64,000 bases of DNA, taken from the NCBI GenBank assembly GCA_965268555.1, contig OZ254174.1, forward strand, positions 1,302,001 through 1,366,000. Direction: 5' to 3'. Below the pieces are notes generated by a model. That model saw nothing but the letters and a program-made list of their open reading frames with translations. It searched no databases and had not been told where the DNA came from. The position numbers were made by a program, and so were the translations under genes. Source of the DNA: AAA044-D11 sp965268555 (GTDB lineage Bacteria > Actinomycetota > Actinomycetes > Nanopelagicales > Nanopelagicaceae). The first letter of the stretch is position 1. Each line of letters begins with the position of its first letter. Below, in pieces: positions 1 through 7,849 of this stretch.

Positions 1-510
1 AAAAGAGCCGACTGGGGCACCATCAATATTCGCCATATGCGCCTGGGCCGCATCTTCAATTATTAAAAGTGAATTTTCTTTCGCTATCTTTTTAATGCTT
101 GGCATATCAGCTGGCAATCCATAAAGATGCACAACAATAATAGCCTTTGTTTTTGCCGTGATTGCATTTTTAATCAGAGCTGGATCTATGCAATAAGTTT
201 TAGGATCAATATCCACAAATACTGGTGTCGCACCAACTATTGCTACTACATTTGCAGTTGCCGCAAAGGTAAACGAAGGGACTATAACTTCATCCCCGAG
301 TCCGATTCCTAATGAAATTAAACTCAAGTGAAGGGCTGAAGTCCCCGAATTAACTGCTACGCATTCACGTTCTCCAACAATTCTGGAGAATTCAATTTCA
401 AAATTCTTTACTTCTGGACCTTGAGCTAGAATTCCACTTTTTAAAACTCTATTTACTGCCAACCTCTCGGTTCTATCAATTTGAGGAAGGGCAAGTGGAA
501 TCGATTTCAT
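1..510 (-). CDS. DegT/DnrJ/EryC1/StrS sugar aminotransferase (3' end outside window)
   Basis: Only the first 170 codons are in the window; the frame is open to the edge. The start ATG (508-510) overlaps the stop of the upstream acetyltransferase as ATGA. Visible family features are the N-terminal substrate region, a NSGTSALHLSL segment that binds the PLP phosphate, VVHLYGLPADM, and the EDAAQAH motif whose Asp contacts the PLP ring nitrogen. The PLP lysine would lie just beyond the edge. Family members transfer an amino group to a keto-sugar nucleotide. Next to a WbpD-like acetyltransferase and a WbpI-like epimerase, a WbpE-like role (3-amination of UDP-3-keto-GlcNAcA) is the best inference. 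Family certain, substrate not. Confidence 0.88.
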   Translation of the reverse strand, partial: MKSIPLALPQIDRTERLAVNRVLKSGILAQGPEVKNFEIEFSRIVGERECVAVNSGTSALHLSLISLGIGLGDEVIVPSFTFAATANVVAIVGATPVFVDIDPKTYCIDPALIKNAITAKTKAIIVVHLYGLPADMPSIKKIAKENSLLIIEDAAQAHMANIDGAPVGSF

Positions 511-1109
511 TTCACAAGTATTTCACTCAAAACACCATTTTTTAGTTCATATTGAGTTTGAGTCTTTGGACAAATAAAATTGATACCGTCCATTTCATTT
601 AGTTTCATGCCACTTTTCCCAACCCAACCAATCTGCCTTCCAGGATTGCCGACAACTAATGCGAAATCAGGAACATCCGTGATAACCACGGAGCCAGCTC
701 CAACTAGAGCCCATTTACCAATTTTTATTGGTGCAACACATATCGCACCAGCGCCGATAGACGCACCTTCGCTAACCTCTACTCCTACTTTTTGCCAATC
801 TTTTGCGTTCTTAATGTCCCCATTTGAATTTATCGCCCTTGGATATTGATCATTGGTCAAAATAACGCCTGGTCCGATAAATACTCCATCATGAATTACC
901 GCCGGATCAAATAATTGAACCCGGTTTTGAATTTTACAGTTGCTTCCAATAACAACGTTTACGTCTATATAAACATAACTGCCGATAATTGTGTTTTCAC
1001 CAATCTGGGAATTTTCACGTATATATGAATAATTCCAAACTTTCACTCCTTTGGCCAAATTTGCTTCCTCGGAGATTGAAGAGCTCTGTAAATTCGGCTC
1101 ACCAGTCAT
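507..1109 (-). CDS. Left-handed beta-helix (hexapeptide) N-acetyltransferase, WbpD/WlbB-like
   Basis: 200 aa. Residues about 12-160 are imperfect hexapeptide repeats (for example IGENTIIGSYVYI, IGAGAICVAPIKIGK, LVGAGSVV) that form a trimeric left-handed beta-helix using acetyl-CoA. The order VFIGPGVILTNDQYPRA then GNPGRQIGWVG matches UDP-2-acetamido-3-amino-glucuronate N-acetyltransferases closely. The product would be a UDP-2,3-diacetamido sugar for a surface polysaccharide. The gene lies 25 bp downstream of the broken epimerase gene and overlaps the aminotransferase start by 4 bp, so all three are likely co-transcribed. Exact sugar acceptor inferred from neighbours. Confidence 0.85.
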   Translation of the reverse strand: MTGEPNLQSSSISEEANLAKGVKVWNYSYIRENSQIGENTIIGSYVYIDVNVVIGSNCKIQNRVQLFDPAVIHDGVFIGPGVILTNDQYPRAINSNGDIKNAKDWQKVGVEVSEGASIGAGAICVAPIKIGKWALVGAGSVVITDVPDFALVVGNPGRQIGWVGKSGMKLNEMDGINFICPKTQTQYELKNGVLSEILVK

Positions 1110-1134
1110 TTTCTCTCCCTTAAAGCGATATAAC

Positions 1135-2216
1135 TTAGTTATGTAAGTTCGACTTCCAATAGTTAATTATAGAGTCAATAATCTTTTTTGAAGCATTCCC
1201 ATCACCAAAGTACACCCCCTGAATAGTTGGCACATCCCTAAATAATTGTTCCTTCAAGCCTAAAAGGCCAGGATTAAGGATATTCCAACCGTGCTCTAGA
1301 GTTTCGGGCCACTCAGTTTCATTTCTAATGGTGATGCATAGTTTCTTAAGCATAAAGGCCTCTTTCTGCAATCCACCTGAATCTGTAATTACGCATTTCG
1401 AATTAATTAATTTGTTAATCATCTCTTTGTGGTCAAAAGGTGAAGTAAGTTCTATAAATTTCTCATCAAACTTAATTCCAAATTCTTCAATTTTTTTCTG
1501 CAATCTAGGGTGCGCAGGAATTACTATAGGTATACTAAGAGAATCAAGACTCGAAAAAATCAATTTCAACCTGCTTTTTTTATCTGTGTTTTCTGCTCGA
1601 TGAATGGTGCACAAGGAATATTCTTGTCTGTTAAAGTTTGCCCCCCCCCCCCCCGCCCGCCGCCGGTAGAGCTTCGATTTACAAGTAGATCCATCATGAC
1701 ATCTCCAGAATTTATACCTTTTGCAATCCCCTCATTAATCAAATTATCCAATCCGATTTGGGTGGGAGCGAATAGTAAAGTTGATATGTGATCAACAATT
1801 TTGCGATTTATCTCTTCCGGCATTTGATTATTTCTTGAGCGGAGTCCTGCCTCCACATGGACTATCGGAATATGAAGTTTCGAAGCGGCTAGTGCTGCCC
1901 CAAGAGTAGAATTTGTGTCGCCGTAGCAAATAACAATGTCATATTTGTTTTGCAACAGGAACTTCTCAATTTCGACCATGACTTTTGCAGTTTGTGCTGC
2001 ATGTGATCCAGAACCAATGAAGAGATTTACAACAGGCGCCGGCAGCCCCAATGATTTTATAAATCCTGACGAGAGATCAGATGAATAATGTTGTCCTGTA
2101 TCTACCCAGTCATGCTGCAATTGTTGCCTCTTGCTTTCAGAAATAATGGGCAGAAATTTAACGTATTGAGGTCGAGTTCCTAAAATACTTAAAAGTTTCA
2201 AATGGCCTTCATTCAC
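1135..2216 (-). pseudogene. UDP-GlcNAc 2-epimerase family (WecB/WbpI-like), frame broken at a poly-G run
   Basis: Two overlapping reading frames together make one non-hydrolysing UDP-N-acetylglucosamine 2-epimerase. The N-terminal part (start 2216) has SILGTRPQYVKFLPI, DTGQHYSSDLS, YGDTNSTLGA, HVEAGLRS and SGDVMMDLL, then runs through 14 G and stops about 1566. The C-terminal part, in another frame and ending at 1135, begins around CTIHRAENTD and has TDSGGLQKEAF and RNETEWPETLEHGWN. ETEW is typical of the WbpI group, which acts on UDP-2,3-diacetamido-glucuronate. With 14 G the two halves are out of frame; 12 or 15 G would join them. Either a phase-variable ON/OFF switch, a real mutation, or a homopolymer sequencing error. 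Confidence 0.8.
1641..1654 (-). repeat. Run of 14 G on the coding strand inside the epimerase gene
   Basis: The plus strand has 14 consecutive C, read as G in the epimerase gene. Adjacent triplets (GGC GGC GGG CGG) extend the G-rich tract to about 24 bp and encode Gly/Arg in a region where the family normally has a variable helix. It is the only homopolymer of this size noticed in the window, and the surrounding sequence is AT-rich. Confidence 0.95.
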
Positions 2217-2516
2217 ACTTCGCAGTTTGGTAAATTGATTTGTATAGCAAGCATACTAAATTTGATGGCTAATTCACTGTTGATTTTTCAGCTTAATTAC
2301 TCAAACAACCGATCATTCTTGAGGGTCATCTTGTTTTACGCTACTTCAATTATTTTTCAACTTTTGTATCCCCACTTATCAGGTTATGGAGATTAATTTG
2401 TTTTCAATTATTTTACTCATAGGTTTATAGAATTTGTCCCTCATAAATCCAGAAATATGGTTTGGTGTCGAAACTATCTGTTTGATAACTCTGATTTGAG
2501 TCACTCTTTCGGTGGC
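2217..2516. other. 300-bp AT-rich intergenic region, no gene recognised
   Basis: It lies between the acyltransferase stop and the epimerase start; both genes point left. The sequence is strongly AT-rich. A 64-codon frame on the plus strand begins inside the epimerase gene and resembles nothing. The epimerase promoter is probably here, but no clear promoter boxes or terminator hairpin could be fixed by eye. Confidence 0.5.
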
Positions 2517-4451
2517 TTAGAACTTCAACAAGAAAGTTGTAAGTTGTGGGCGCAATAATTCTGCACCAGCGACAGAAAAATGATCTACATCGCGATAAAG
2601 CCAGCCTTTTTCTTTAGAATATCTTGTGCACTCATTAGTGCTGCAAAATAAGGAAGAAAAATCCACGGTATATATCCTATTATTCTTTGCCCAAGTAGCA
2701 AAACTATTAGATGCTTTTGTATCCATATTATGCATTTTTGAAATTGGAAATGACTTAGCAGGAATGTGGGGTTTCATTAATAATGGTCTTGATATCATAA
2801 AATCTTTTTTGTCTGGAAAAACTGGATTATTCTCAACTAACAAAATATTAGAAGTTGTTGAGCGCAATTTCAAAAGTGCTTCTCGTAGATCTTTTTGTGT
2901 TGAAGATTTATATATAAATTGTGAAACTATAACTAAATCAGGAGTATTTTCTTCAATCCAGGACATTATTTCTTTATTTCTATCCATACATTCATCACTT
3001 ACTTCTTTTTGCACTGTTCTATTAAATTGAAAGTGGCATGCCGATAATGTCCAGACCACACTATTCCAATTAGCATTTTTTGCTGCGTCTACCACTGATT
3101 GCGAGATATGTCGTGCGTGCGAATCGCCGATAAGCAGTACAGTCTTTTTTGCTTCATTTGAGTAGTACATACATGGAGGTCCCATTATTACATTCCGATT
3201 GCAGTCCCTATCTATGTCACCTGGATCAGGGGGAATTTCAATATTTTTGTCCCAGCCCCAATAATTGTTTCTAGCTCCAGTATCTATGCTTGCGAAAAGC
3301 AGAAGTGGAACTAAGAAAAATACCAGTGGTGAAAATAGGCGCGATTGTATTTCGCTGGTTTTTCTCTCTGAATTTCTACGAAACCTGTCTTCAATTTTTG
3401 AATAGCTCAATGAGCCGAGAAGAATTGAGGCAATCACCGCTGTCATTGATTGAATCATGCGGTTCCTGTCAGAACCAAAACTTAATGCGAAAGAATGCTT
3501 GGCTATATAGAGCAAAGGCATATGAACCAAGTAGATTGAATAGGAACGATCGCCCAGCCATTCAAGTTTGTCAACTATAAAATTTGGAAGGATCTCAAGA
3601 GACCTGAAAGTAATGACAAATACAGCAATTGAACTTGCAATGATTGAACCATTCTTCAGGCTAATCTGTATTGAAGTAAACAGTGTTAAAAACAAAAAAA
3701 GTGTAAAGCAAAGTTTGATGGGATTTGAGAATTTTTTAATTTCATAATTTGATCTACCCGATAAAAGATAGGCAAGCCCCCCCAAGGTGAATTGCCAGAT
3801 TCTGTCGAATGGAGAATAAAAGCTAAATTGATGTGGATTTTGAATTCCAAGGCGAAAATAGACAGTTTCCATAACTGTAGAAAATTGAAAAGAGAAGAAA
3901 CTTATTAAAGTAATAAATAAAAGTGTAATTGTGATTTTTAACTTAATGTTCTTTTGATTGATAAGGATGATTATTAAGAGTATTGGCAAGAAAATATAGA
4001 TTTGTTCTTCGACTGATAGCGACCAAGTATGGACAAGCGGATTTGGATTGGGAGAGAAATAATCGCCTGAATAACTATTGGCGCCAAGATTCCCAATAAG
4101 TAGAAGTGTTGCTAGACCCTGTCGAGCAAATCTTTGGTGGTCTCCTGGAGGGCCTAGAAGCAGAATTACAATTGCAAATAATCCAAGAGATGCCGCTGCC
4201 GCAGGTGCTAGACGATAAAATCGCCTTACATAAAATTTCTTTAAATTGGAAAGGACTCCCCCGATGGATTTTTCAGTAAACACTTGAATTATTAATGGCG
4301 TAACGACAAATCCAGAAATCACAAAAAAAACATCTACACCAAGGTAACCAAGCGAGAAATAATCTTCCTTGGCATGGAAGAGAACTACGGCAAGTACAGC
4401 AAGACCTCTTAAAACCTGTATGTCTTTACGGTACTTTGAATTTCTAGAAAT
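2517..4451 (-). CDS. OafA/YrhL-type acyltransferase with C-terminal SGNH domain, ATT start proposed
   Basis: Acyltransferase-3 membrane domain (about 10 helices, first about 380 residues) followed by a periplasmic SGNH hydrolase-like domain with VLLIGDSHARH and a C-terminal DVDHFSVAGAELL holding the catalytic Asp-His. Such proteins O-acetylate surface polysaccharides. The conserved N-terminus (YRKDIQVLRGLAVLAVVLFHA, then GYLGVDVFFVISGF) is encoded upstream of the first standard start codon (GTG 4322). That frame is open only back to a TAA and has no ATG, GTG or TTG. An ATT at 4449-4451 lies 6 nt after AAGGAG, giving 644 aa; this rare start is my preferred choice. Alternatives: a base error near the start, or a truncated, inactive protein from 4322. 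Confidence 0.82.
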   Translation of the reverse strand: MSRNSKYRKDIQVLRGLAVLAVVLFHAKEDYFSLGYLGVDVFFVISGFVVTPLIIQVFTEKSIGGVLSNLKKFYVRRFYRLAPAAAASLGLFAIVILLLGPPGDHQRFARQGLATLLLIGNLGANSYSGDYFSPNPNPLVHTWSLSVEEQIYIFLPILLIIILINQKNIKLKITITLLFITLISFFSFQFSTVMETVYFRLGIQNPHQFSFYSPFDRIWQFTLGGLAYLLSGRSNYEIKKFSNPIKLCFTLFLFLTLFTSIQISLKNGSIIASSIAVFVITFRSLEILPNFIVDKLEWLGDRSYSIYLVHMPLLYIAKHSFALSFGSDRNRMIQSMTAVIASILLGSLSYSKIEDRFRRNSERKTSEIQSRLFSPLVFFLVPLLLFASIDTGARNNYWGWDKNIEIPPDPGDIDRDCNRNVIMGPPCMYYSNEAKKTVLLIGDSHARHISQSVVDAAKNANWNSVVWTLSACHFQFNRTVQKEVSDECMDRNKEIMSWIEENTPDLVIVSQFIYKSSTQKDLREALLKLRSTTSNILLVENNPVFPDKKDFMISRPLLMKPHIPAKSFPISKMHNMDTKASNSFATWAKNNRIYTVDFSSLFCSTNECTRYSKEKGWLYRDVDHFSVAGAELLRPQLTTFLLKF

Positions 4452-4668
4452 ATAGTTCTCCTTTCTTACGAAGTCTTATGTGATAATTGTATGGATTGGA
4501 ATACCAATTTGTAGCGGAATAATGAATGTTCCGTTTCGTATGAAAATAGAAGACATATTCAGCTTGGAAGAAAAATCCAAAAATACTAATTTCCCGTAGT
4601 GCCAAGGATGCGCTCAAATTCGAGTGTGTATCCGATTTTGGGGCGGAAATTTTCATGTTATGTGGAAT

Positions 4669-4717
4669 GGGCCCACGGATTAAAAGTCCGTTGCTCTGCC
4701 AACTGAGCCTGAGGCGC
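4669..4717 (-). pseudogene. Truncated tRNA-Lys (TTT): 5' half only
   Basis: The minus strand has a D-arm (GCTCAGTTGGCAGAGC) and a perfect anticodon arm, ACGGA-CTTTTAA-TCCGT, with anticodon TTT. After the anticodon stem the sequence reads GGGCCCATTCC and no T-arm or 3' acceptor strand follows. The 5' acceptor GCGCCTC has no partner within 100 nt. Probably the scar of an insertion or rearrangement at a tRNA-Lys gene. It marks the border between the AT-rich glycan genes and the housekeeping genes. Confidence 0.75.
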
Positions 4718-4814
4718 TGGCAACCAGAGCCGGTTTAGGCTTATTTGGCGCTTGCGAAGTGTAACGGCTAAAAGCGTAGGGTCTAAACCTGGCTTATTTC
4801 ATTAAGATTCCAAC

Positions 4815-5342
4815 GTGAGCAGAGCAGAACTCGAAGGCGCAATTCGCCAGGTCCCGGATTTTCCGGCGCCCGGAATTCTATTTTTCGACATCTTGCCATT
4901 GCTCAAAGACCCCAAGCATTTTTCAAATCTGACGAAAGAGCTTTCGGCCTTCGCAAAATTTATTGATGTTGTCGCTGGCATCGAGGCCCGTGGATTAATT
5001 CTTGGATCAGCTGTCGCACTCGAACTTGGAAAAGGCTTTGTTCCGCTTCGCAAAAAGGGAAAATTGCCTGGGGCCACTTTTGAAGAGAGTTATGGCTTGG
5101 AATATGGCAATGACACTTTAGAAATTCAAGAAGGTGTTTTAAGCCGCGGGGATCGAGTTTTATTAATCGATGATGTTCTGGCCACCGGTGGAACTTTGGT
5201 GGCCGGCGTGAAATTGATTCACCAATGTGGGGCTGTAGTCGAAAGCGTTGTGGTCGCACTTGAGATTGCCGAACTTCCAGGGCGAGATAAATTCGCTGGG
5301 GCTTTTCCAGATATATCCTTGAATTCGTTATTTATTAAGTAA
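4815..5342 (+). CDS. apt: Adenine phosphoribosyltransferase
   Basis: 175 aa, a normal length for APRT. It converts adenine and PRPP to AMP and diphosphate in purine salvage. Visible are the N-terminal PDFPAPGILFFDI segment that contacts adenine, the GIEARGLILGSAVA region, the flexible loop FVPLRKKGKLPG, and the PRPP-binding motif VLLIDDVLATGGTL. The start is GTG at 4815; there is no good Shine-Dalgarno site, but the N-terminus fits the family. Single gene on the plus strand, convergent with tsaC after a 15-bp gap. It complements the de novo purine operon further right. Confidence 0.95.
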   Translation: MSRAELEGAIRQVPDFPAPGILFFDILPLLKDPKHFSNLTKELSAFAKFIDVVAGIEARGLILGSAVALELGKGFVPLRKKGKLPGATFEESYGLEYGNDTLEIQEGVLSRGDRVLLIDDVLATGGTLVAGVKLIHQCGAVVESVVVALEIAELPGRDKFAGAFPDISLNSLFIK

Positions 5343-5357
5343 AAAAATATTGCGTAA

Positions 5358-6311
5358 TTAATTAGCTGCGCGTTTTAGACGGTCGCGAATTGCGGCAGCC
5401 AAGCCATCGCCTTCGGGTTGGATAACACAAACCTTTGTTAAGCCCTGGGCATCTGCAAAACGAAGAGCTGAATAAATTTCTCGGGCATATCCTTCGATAG
5501 AACTTGGGGCGGCAAGTCGAATTGCGCCAGCCGGTGTGGGTATGGAATCGATTGCGATAAAGCCATCGCCGGTTTCAGGATCGGTATCTAAAACAACTTT
5601 GGCATTAGGTGCGTAATGTGATTCCAAAGAACCTGAAACTCGAATATCTGAAGTGGGCTCATCAATCACAAGCAGGCCGGTGCTTTCCGCGATCATCTCT
5701 TTTGTGATCGCACCAAGGCGCAATATTTGTGGGGTATCTGATGTGCAATCGATGATGGTTGATTCCACACCAACTTGGCATGGGCCGCCATCCAAAATCA
5801 CATCGCTCGCTTGATCTAAATAATTCTCTAACTCATCTTTAACTGCTTGGGCAGTGGTCGGCGAGACCGCACCGAATCTATTTGCACTTGGGGCCGCGAT
5901 TCCTTTGCCGCCTAACTTCTCGAACTCTTTCAGCAAAGCCAAAGCAATTGGCTGGTTTGGAACTCGCAGTCCGACCGTATTTTGATTTCCCGTAACAAAA
6001 TCTTTTGCTAGCTGGCTGCGTTTGAAAATCAAAGTCATGGGCCCCGGCCAGAAATCACGAGCTAAATTAATAGCGTATTGACTTATATCTTCGGCCCAAT
6101 CACCCATCGCATCGATCGATGCAATATGAACAATCAACGGATGATCTGCTGGGCGACCTTTGGCTTTGTAAATCTTTGCTACGGCGCTTTCATTTGTGGC
6201 GTCGGCGCCAAGGCCGTAAACAGTTTCGGTAGGGAATGCGACTAAATGGCCTTGGGCAATACTTTGTGCCGCAGCTTTTAGTGAATTAGTCGAACATTCC
6301 GATAAGAACAT
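5358..6311 (-). CDS. tsaC: L-threonylcarbamoyladenylate synthase (Sua5/TsaC family)
   Basis: 317 aa. It makes threonylcarbamoyl-AMP from Thr, bicarbonate and ATP, the first step of tRNA t6A37 modification. The N-terminal YrdC domain (about residues 10-200) has VAFPTETVYGLGADA, KIYKAKGRPADHPLIVH, WPGPMTL, GLRVPNQP and APSANRFGAVSPTTA. The C-terminal about 100 residues form the extra domain seen in Sua5 but missing in the short TsaC/YrdC type. Divergent from the SIMPL gene across 72 bp. Confidence 0.93.
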   Translation of the reverse strand: MFLSECSTNSLKAAAQSIAQGHLVAFPTETVYGLGADATNESAVAKIYKAKGRPADHPLIVHIASIDAMGDWAEDISQYAINLARDFWPGPMTLIFKRSQLAKDFVTGNQNTVGLRVPNQPIALALLKEFEKLGGKGIAAPSANRFGAVSPTTAQAVKDELENYLDQASDVILDGGPCQVGVESTIIDCTSDTPQILRLGAITKEMIAESTGLLVIDEPTSDIRVSGSLESHYAPNAKVVLDTDPETGDGFIAIDSIPTPAGAIRLAAPSSIEGYAREIYSALRFADAQGLTKVCVIQPEGDGLAAAIRDRLKRAAN

Positions 6312-6383
6312 GAGCTAATTCTCTCATTAAACTTTGACCTTATTCGCGGGCAGCGCCAATGAAACTTGCCTTAGAGTTAGGGC

Positions 6384-7106
6384 ATGAAAATATCTGCATC
6401 TAAAAAAACCCGCGTAATTGCCGTTGTTGCTCTAACAGTTCTGGCTTCTTCCCTCGGGATGCAATTTGCCGAAGCGGCAGCGCCAGTTCGATATATAAGT
6501 GTTAGTTCAACTGGCACCGTAAAGGTGACACCAGATGCGGTTCGTTTGAACGCCTCAGTTTCTGCGATAGCAAAGGTCAGCAAAGAAGCCCTAACAAACG
6601 CCAATATCGCAGCAGATAAATTTCGCACATCAATCTTGGCTAATGGAATCGATAAGAAGAATTTAGCAAGCACAACTTTGACTGTGTATCCCGAATATAA
6701 CTACACCCAAGAAACCGGAAATGTTTTGATTGGGTATCGCGCATCTCAAAGCTTTGAAGTTGTAATTCGAAATGCGGCCAAAGCCGGCGAGATTGTTGAT
6801 GCCGTTGTCGCAAGTGCGGGAGATGCCCTTTATATAAATGGTGTTACACCTTTAGTTTATGACAATTCAAAAGCTACTGAAGCGGCACGTATTTCTGCAG
6901 TTAAGAGCGCGAAAGCAAAGGCAAATTCATATGCCAAATTATTAGGTGTGAAGATCGGCAAGATTATTAATCTTCAAGAATCATCAGCCCCGTCTTCGTA
7001 TCCAATTTCAATGGTCCAAGCCAAGAGCGATGCCGGTGCGACTGAAATAGATTTGGGTCAGCAAGATGTCAGCGTTTCAGTCTCAACAAAATGGGCTATT
7101 TCTTAA
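6384..7106 (+). CDS. SIMPL (DUF541) domain protein, secreted
   Basis: 240 aa. An N-terminal signal peptide (about residues 1-32, basic residues then AVVALTVLASSLGMQFAEAAA) precedes a SIMPL domain. Typical elements are the early ISVSSTGTVKVTPDAVRLNASV, a central GYRASQSFEVVIR and a long helix with AARISAVKSAKAKANSYAKLLGVKIGK. The family is found in periplasmic or extracytoplasmic proteins of poorly known function. The ATG at 6384 gives a complete signal peptide. A weak hairpin follows the stop, then tRNA-Glu. Confidence 0.9.
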   Translation: MKISASKKTRVIAVVALTVLASSLGMQFAEAAAPVRYISVSSTGTVKVTPDAVRLNASVSAIAKVSKEALTNANIAADKFRTSILANGIDKKNLASTTLTVYPEYNYTQETGNVLIGYRASQSFEVVIRNAAKAGEIVDAVVASAGDALYINGVTPLVYDNSKATEAARISAVKSAKAKANSYAKLLGVKIGKIINLQESSAPSSYPISMVQAKSDAGATEIDLGQQDVSVSVSTKWAIS

Positions 7107-7108
7107 GT

Positions 7109-7135
7109 AACTAACGCATAAATTAGTGCGTAGTT
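7109..7135 (+). terminator. Weak hairpin after the SIMPL gene
   Basis: AACTAACGCA pairs with TGCGTAGTT (one bulge) around an AT-rich loop just after the stop codon. Only a short T stretch follows at 7142-7145. It could end the transcript before tRNA-Glu. Confidence 0.35.
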
Positions 7136-7190
7136 AATCGAGTTTTGCCGTAGGGAATGTGTCCGATACCCTTGCGCTCTGCCTTAAAAC

Positions 7191-7263
7191 GTCCCCATCG
7201 TCTAGAGGCCTAGGACATCGCCCTTTCACGGCGGTAACACGGGTTCGAACCCCGTTGGGGGCA
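7191..7263 (+). tRNA. tRNA-Glu (TTC)
   Basis: Acceptor GTCCCCA pairs with TGGGGGC, the anticodon loop is CTTTCAC (anticodon TTC), and the T-arm is CGGGTTCGAACCCCG. Discriminator A at 7263; CCA is not encoded. 73 nt, all arms intact. Confidence 0.97.
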
Positions 7264-7323
7264 CTAGGTAAGAAGGACGGTAAGAATTTATTCTTGCAAT
7301 CTTTCTTATACGAAAGCACGTCG

Positions 7324-7372
7324 AAGAACGTTTGTTGCCACGCGAGTGGGGATGAACAAACTAAAAGTTCTT
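7324..7372 (+). other. Solitary long hairpin between tRNA-Glu and tRNA-Asp
   Basis: Nested inverted repeats: AAGAAC (7324) with GTTCTT (7367), GTTTGTT (7330-7336) with AACAAAC (7355-7361), and CCAC with GTGG around a GCGA loop (7338-7349). The inner 32 nt look like a type I-E CRISPR repeat, but there is one copy only, with no spacers and no cas genes. There is no T-run, so it is not a plain terminator. It may be a processing or decay element of the tRNA transcript; function unknown. Confidence 0.55.
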
Positions 7373-7385
7373 AGATGTGTGGAAA

Positions 7386-7459
7386 GGCCCAGTAGCGCAG
7401 TTGGTTAGCGCGCCGCCCTGTCACGGCGGAGGTCGCGAGTTCAAGTCTCGTCTGGGTCG
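7386..7459 (+). tRNA. tRNA-Asp (GTC)
   Basis: Acceptor GGCCCAG pairs with CTGGGTC, the anticodon loop is CTGTCAC (anticodon GTC), and the T-arm is CGCGAGTTCAAGTCTCG. Discriminator G at 7459; CCA not encoded. Confidence 0.97.
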
Positions 7460-7461
7460 CT

Positions 7462-7493
7462 AGAAGAGAGTGTCCACACACTCTCTTCTTTTA
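7462..7493 (+). terminator. Rho-independent terminator after tRNA-Asp
   Basis: A perfect 12-bp stem, AGAAGAGAGTGT with ACACTCTCTTCT, around a 4-nt CCAC loop, running into a T-rich tail. It starts 2 bp after the tRNA-Asp end and should terminate the Glu-Asp tRNA transcript. Confidence 0.9.
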
Positions 7494-7534
7494 TTCTTTA
7501 AATGTTTTACAAGGCTTTTTAAGAATTTAATATT

Positions 7535-7608
7535 GGCTCGGTAGCTCAGTTGGTACGAGCGCGCGACTGAAAATCGTGAGGTCGACAGTTCGATCCTGTC
7601 CCGAGCCA
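7535..7608 (+). tRNA. tRNA-Phe (GAA)
   Basis: Acceptor GGCTCGG pairs with CCGAGCC, the anticodon loop is CTGAAAA (anticodon GAA), and the T-arm is GACAGTTCGATCCTGTC. Discriminator A at 7608; CCA not encoded. It follows the strong terminator, so it needs its own promoter in 7494-7534. Confidence 0.97.
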
Positions 7609-7645
7609 CTTTGAATTTTTTAAATTATTTAACGCGAAGTTTTAA

Positions 7646-7849
7646 TTAACCGGCAGAACCTGATGGGCCAGATTTACGGCGAAACATCTTTGGTGCATTG
7701 GCACCGGCTGCGGCATTTACCTTCGAACCAGATGCTGGTCCACCTTTAACTCCACCGCTGTTCTTGCCCTGTTTTTTTGCGAGCGCTTCTAGCATCTTTG
7801 CTTTGGCATCTGCCTGGGCTTGATCTTTTGAGTTATCTGATCCACTCAT
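7646..7849 (-). CDS. DUF5302-type small protein
   Basis: 67 aa, hydrophilic and low in complexity. The N-terminal half is a Lys/Ala-rich helix (AKAKMLEALAKKQGK); the C-terminal half is Gly/Ser/Ala-rich and ends in KMFRRKSGPSGSAG. This pattern matches the small actinobacterial DUF5302 family of unknown function. The start overlaps the bldC stop by 4 bp, so it is the last gene of the long purine operon. It has no membrane segment or enzyme motif. Confidence 0.78.
   Translation of the reverse strand: MSGSDNSKDQAQADAKAKMLEALAKKQGKNSGGVKGGPASGSKVNAAAGANAPKMFRRKSGPSGSAG

Noticed and set aside
2202..2396. 64-codon plus-strand frame in the glycan region
   Set aside because: Starts inside the epimerase gene on the opposite strand, no ribosome site; AT-rich hydrophobic translation typical of chance.
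4444..4656. 70-codon frame upstream of the acyltransferase
   Set aside because: No ribosome site, no recognisable domain; it overlaps the proposed acyltransferase start and begins next to the tRNA-Lys fragment.
7330..7361. CRISPR array
   Set aside because: Only one repeat-like unit, no spacers and no cas genes; kept as a hairpin.
7159..7374. Protein frames over the tRNA-Glu region on both strands
   Set aside because: They coincide with an intact tRNA gene and an intergenic hairpin.
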